Source: Aquiluna sp. (GTDB taxonomy: Bacteria; Actinomycetota; Actinomycetes; Actinomycetales; Microbacteriaceae). From it: DNA of 7,617 bases. The notes under the pieces are model-generated. The model worked only from the letters and a program-made list of their open reading frames with translations, ran no database searches and was not told the origin of the DNA. A program made the translations under genes and the position numbers. The stretch lies in assembly GCA_018402615.1 (NCBI GenBank), contig JAGYIH010000037.1, positions 1 through 7,617 on the forward strand, written 5' to 3'. Below, piece after piece: positions 6,193-7,617 of the stretch; the first letter of the stretch is position 1; each line of letters opens with the position of its first letter.

Positions 6193-7158
6193 CTAGTTTT
6201 TCTCCACGAAGTCAATCACGGCTTGAGCAAATTCCCGCGGAGATTCCTCGTTGGGAAGATGGCCAGTTTGGGGGATAATCACCAGCTCCGAGCCAGAGAC
6301 AAGCCCTGCAACAGTCACCGAGTCAGCGGTTGCAACCACCTGATCGTTATCACCAGTTAGGACCAGGGTTGGAACCCTGATCTCACGAAGTCGCTCTGAG
6401 ACTCCGGTGTCTCTTGGCGCTTTGTTGAATTCCCAGAAGGCTTTCTCCCAGCCCTCAACCTTGAGCGGCTGGGTGTAGCCGGCGAGGGTTTGTTCGGTCA
6501 CGGTCTCCGGGTCGTTGTAGCTGAGATATAAAAGATCAAGACCACTGGTAGCAATCGAGGAAACCAACGCTGGGCCGATGTGGTTGATCTGAGGAATCGA
6601 GAAGATCCAGTTCAACCACGAGGGGCCTCCACCGCCATTCAAGACTGCAGGTGCATAGAGCACGCTGCCAGCAAGCTTCTCTTGGTTGTCGACCGTATAG
6701 CTGGCGGCCAGGTTGCCACCGGCCGAGTGTCCAACTATGAAGACCTCTTTGCCCGAACCAAATTTTGCAATTAGCTCGTCAAGCACTTGAAGCTGGCCTT
6801 CGGCCCCGTAAGGGTTGATTTCCCATGAGGTTGGCCTTTCGGTAAACCCAAAGGCTGCGCGGTCATAGGCGATTACGTGGCCCAAGGTTGCCAGTGGTTC
6901 CAAAACATCGCGGTAGCTGTAAGCACTCGCTCCGAAGCCATGCATTAGGACAATCAGTCGATCAGATTCCGGGTCACCGGTGTCCACGTAATGCACCTCA
7001 TGGCCCGCCAGCTCAACCCACTTCGACTCACCACCCCAAATCTCACTCGCGGCCTGCTCTTTGGTCAAGGTGCCCGAGGTGTTCACTGGAACTAGGAACG
7101 GACCGATTAACAAAATACCCAGCAGTCCAAGCCCGAACCACTTGAGAAACTTCTTCAT
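6193..7158 (-). CDS. Membrane-anchored alpha/beta hydrolase
   Basis: This 321-residue alpha/beta-hydrolase-fold enzyme starts with MKKFLKWF and a single hydrophobic segment at about 7-25, a signal anchor or uncleaved signal that places the enzyme on the outer face of the membrane. The fold motifs are complete. The oxyanion-hole motif HGFGAS is at 73-78, the nucleophile elbow GHSAG at 143-147 has Ser145, the acid is probably Asp272 in TGDNDQVV, and the base is His300 in TGHLPNEE. A cap region spans about 175-255. The substrate (ester, lactone, epoxide or other) cannot be read from these motifs. The ATG at 7158 lacks a clear ribosome binding site, and an 8-bp inverted repeat lies 4 nt upstream, so translation or transcription may be controlled there. 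It is probably the first gene of a leftward operon with the Pr6Pr, glutathione peroxidase and Nudix genes. Confidence 0.93.
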   Translation of the reverse strand: MKKFLKWFGLGLLGILLIGPFLVPVNTSGTLTKEQAASEIWGGESKWVELAGHEVHYVDTGDPESDRLIVLMHGFGASAYSYRDVLEPLATLGHVIAYDRAAFGFTERPTSWEINPYGAEGQLQVLDELIAKFGSGKEVFIVGHSAGGNLAASYTVDNQEKLAGSVLYAPAVLNGGGGPSWLNWIFSIPQINHIGPALVSSIATSGLDLLYLSYNDPETVTEQTLAGYTQPLKVEGWEKAFWEFNKAPRDTGVSERLREIRVPTLVLTGDNDQVVATADSVTVAGLVSGSELVIIPQTGHLPNEESPREFAQAVIDFVEKN

Positions 7159-7162
7159 GGTG

Positions 7163-7184
7163 AGAGTTAACCAGTTTTAACTCT
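7163..7184. promoter_or_regulatory. 8-bp inverted repeat at the hydrolase start, candidate operator or hairpin
   Basis: AGAGTTAA (7163-7170) and TTAACTCT (7177-7184) form a perfect inverted repeat around CCAGTT. It ends 4 nt before the hydrolase start codon, in the 105-nt region shared with the divergent dehydrogenase. It could be a repressor site, or an mRNA hairpin occupying the position of the missing ribosome binding site. Confidence 0.5.
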
Positions 7185-7253
7185 GCAAAGCTCACCCCAA
7201 CTCCCAGCCGAGGGGAATAAAGAAACTAGAAACGAGTATGTTCATTAGCGACC

Positions 7254-7259
7254 AAGGAG
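7254..7259 (+). promoter_or_regulatory. Ribosome binding site of the alcohol dehydrogenase gene
   Basis: AAGGAG lies 4 nt before the ATG at 7264 and supports this start over the later in-frame ATG at 7324. Confidence 0.7.
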
Positions 7260-7263
7260 TTTC

Positions 7264-7617
7264 ATGCCAACCACAAGATCAATCATCACCCAGTCACCAA
7301 CCTCTAAGTTTTCAAAAGGAGAGATGCCACTGAGAGAGGTGGGGTCTACTTCGGTTGCAATAAAGATCCTGTTCTCGGGGATTTGCCACTCTGACATTCA
7401 CCAGGCGAGAAACGAGTGGTTCGAAGGCATCTTTCCAATGGTCCCGGGTCACGAGATCCTCGGTGAGGTCACCGCAGTTGGCGATTCGGTCAAGAAGTTC
7501 TCAGTTGGTGACCGAGTTGGTGTTGGAACTTTTGTCGACTCCTGCAGGGAATGCGAATACTGCAAGATGGGAAGACACAACTATTGCCTGAGGGGCAATG
7601 TTCAGACCTACAACGGT
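7264..7617 (+). CDS. Zinc-dependent NAD(P) alcohol dehydrogenase, cinnamyl-alcohol/YahK type, 3' end outside window
   Basis: The first 118 residues of a medium-chain, zinc-dependent alcohol dehydrogenase are present, about one third of the usual 345-350. The catalytic-zinc region is GICHSD with Cys41, and PGHEILG with His63 and Glu64. The structural-zinc motif C-x2-C-x2-C-x7-C is complete at Cys94, Cys97, Cys100 and Cys108. The stretch SDIHQARNEW, VGVGTFVDSC and the final TYNG match the broad-specificity aldehyde reductase subfamily that includes YahK and plant cinnamyl alcohol dehydrogenases. These usually reduce aldehydes with NADPH; the cofactor-binding domain lies beyond the window. The gene is divergent from the hydrolase. 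A role in aldehyde detoxification would fit the nearby stress genes but is inference. The frame is clean. Confidence 0.93.
   Translation, partial: MPTTRSIITQSPTSKFSKGEMPLREVGSTSVAIKILFSGICHSDIHQARNEWFEGIFPMVPGHEILGEVTAVGDSVKKFSVGDRVGVGTFVDSCRECEYCKMGRHNYCLRGNVQTYNG

Noticed and set aside
1..7617. CRISPR array, insertion sequence, integrase, toxin-antitoxin or defence genes
   Set aside because: No spaced direct repeats, transposase motifs or terminal inverted repeats of IS type were seen.

Overview
This window appears to be chromosomal DNA from a free-living actinobacterium. Its moderate GC content (about half, by eye), TTG start codons (at 1155 and at 6180 on the minus strand), actinobacterial-type Pr6Pr membrane protein and HxlR/DoxX/pirin stress genes would fit a small-genome Microbacteriaceae such as the freshwater Luna-type lineages. 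That placement is inference; no marker gene is present.

Layout. (1) 2-1808, plus strand: a polytopic membrane protein of unknown function, cut by the left edge, is followed 13 nt later by a compact six-helix voltage-gated-type potassium channel. Both are intact. (2) 1809-2118: intergenic DNA with hairpins. (3) 2119-2982: an intact HxlR-family repressor (minus) is divergent from a DoxX-like membrane protein (plus). The DNA between them holds two GTTAC/GTAAC inverted repeats that are good candidate operators. (4) About 2988-3901, plus: a pirin-family gene. (5) About 3902-4700: no gene I can name. (6) About 4701-5497, minus: a Nudix hydrolase and a glutathione peroxidase. (7) 5533-7158, minus: an intact Pr6Pr membrane protein and an intact membrane-anchored alpha/beta hydrolase, 12 nt apart. 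(8) 7264 to the right edge, plus: the first 118 residues of a zinc alcohol dehydrogenase of the cinnamyl-alcohol/YahK type.

The most striking property is that four adjacent recognisable genes on both strands (DoxX, pirin, Nudix, glutathione peroxidase) are each broken by several frameshifts within about 2745-5490. The genes on both sides are clean. The protein text between breaks is well conserved, and at least one break is a single missing base in a homopolymer. That pattern looks more like a poorly polished stretch of consensus sequence than ordinary gene decay, although real decay cannot be excluded. If the reading frames are restored, the middle of the window is a redox and electrophile-stress cluster: HxlR sensor, DoxX, pirin, glutathione peroxidase and Nudix, with an alcohol dehydrogenase and a hydrolase alongside. 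The minus-strand genes hydrolase, Pr6Pr, glutathione peroxidase and Nudix would form one leftward operon.

I see no CRISPR array, tRNA, rRNA, insertion sequence or clear phage gene. I found no convincing new system.
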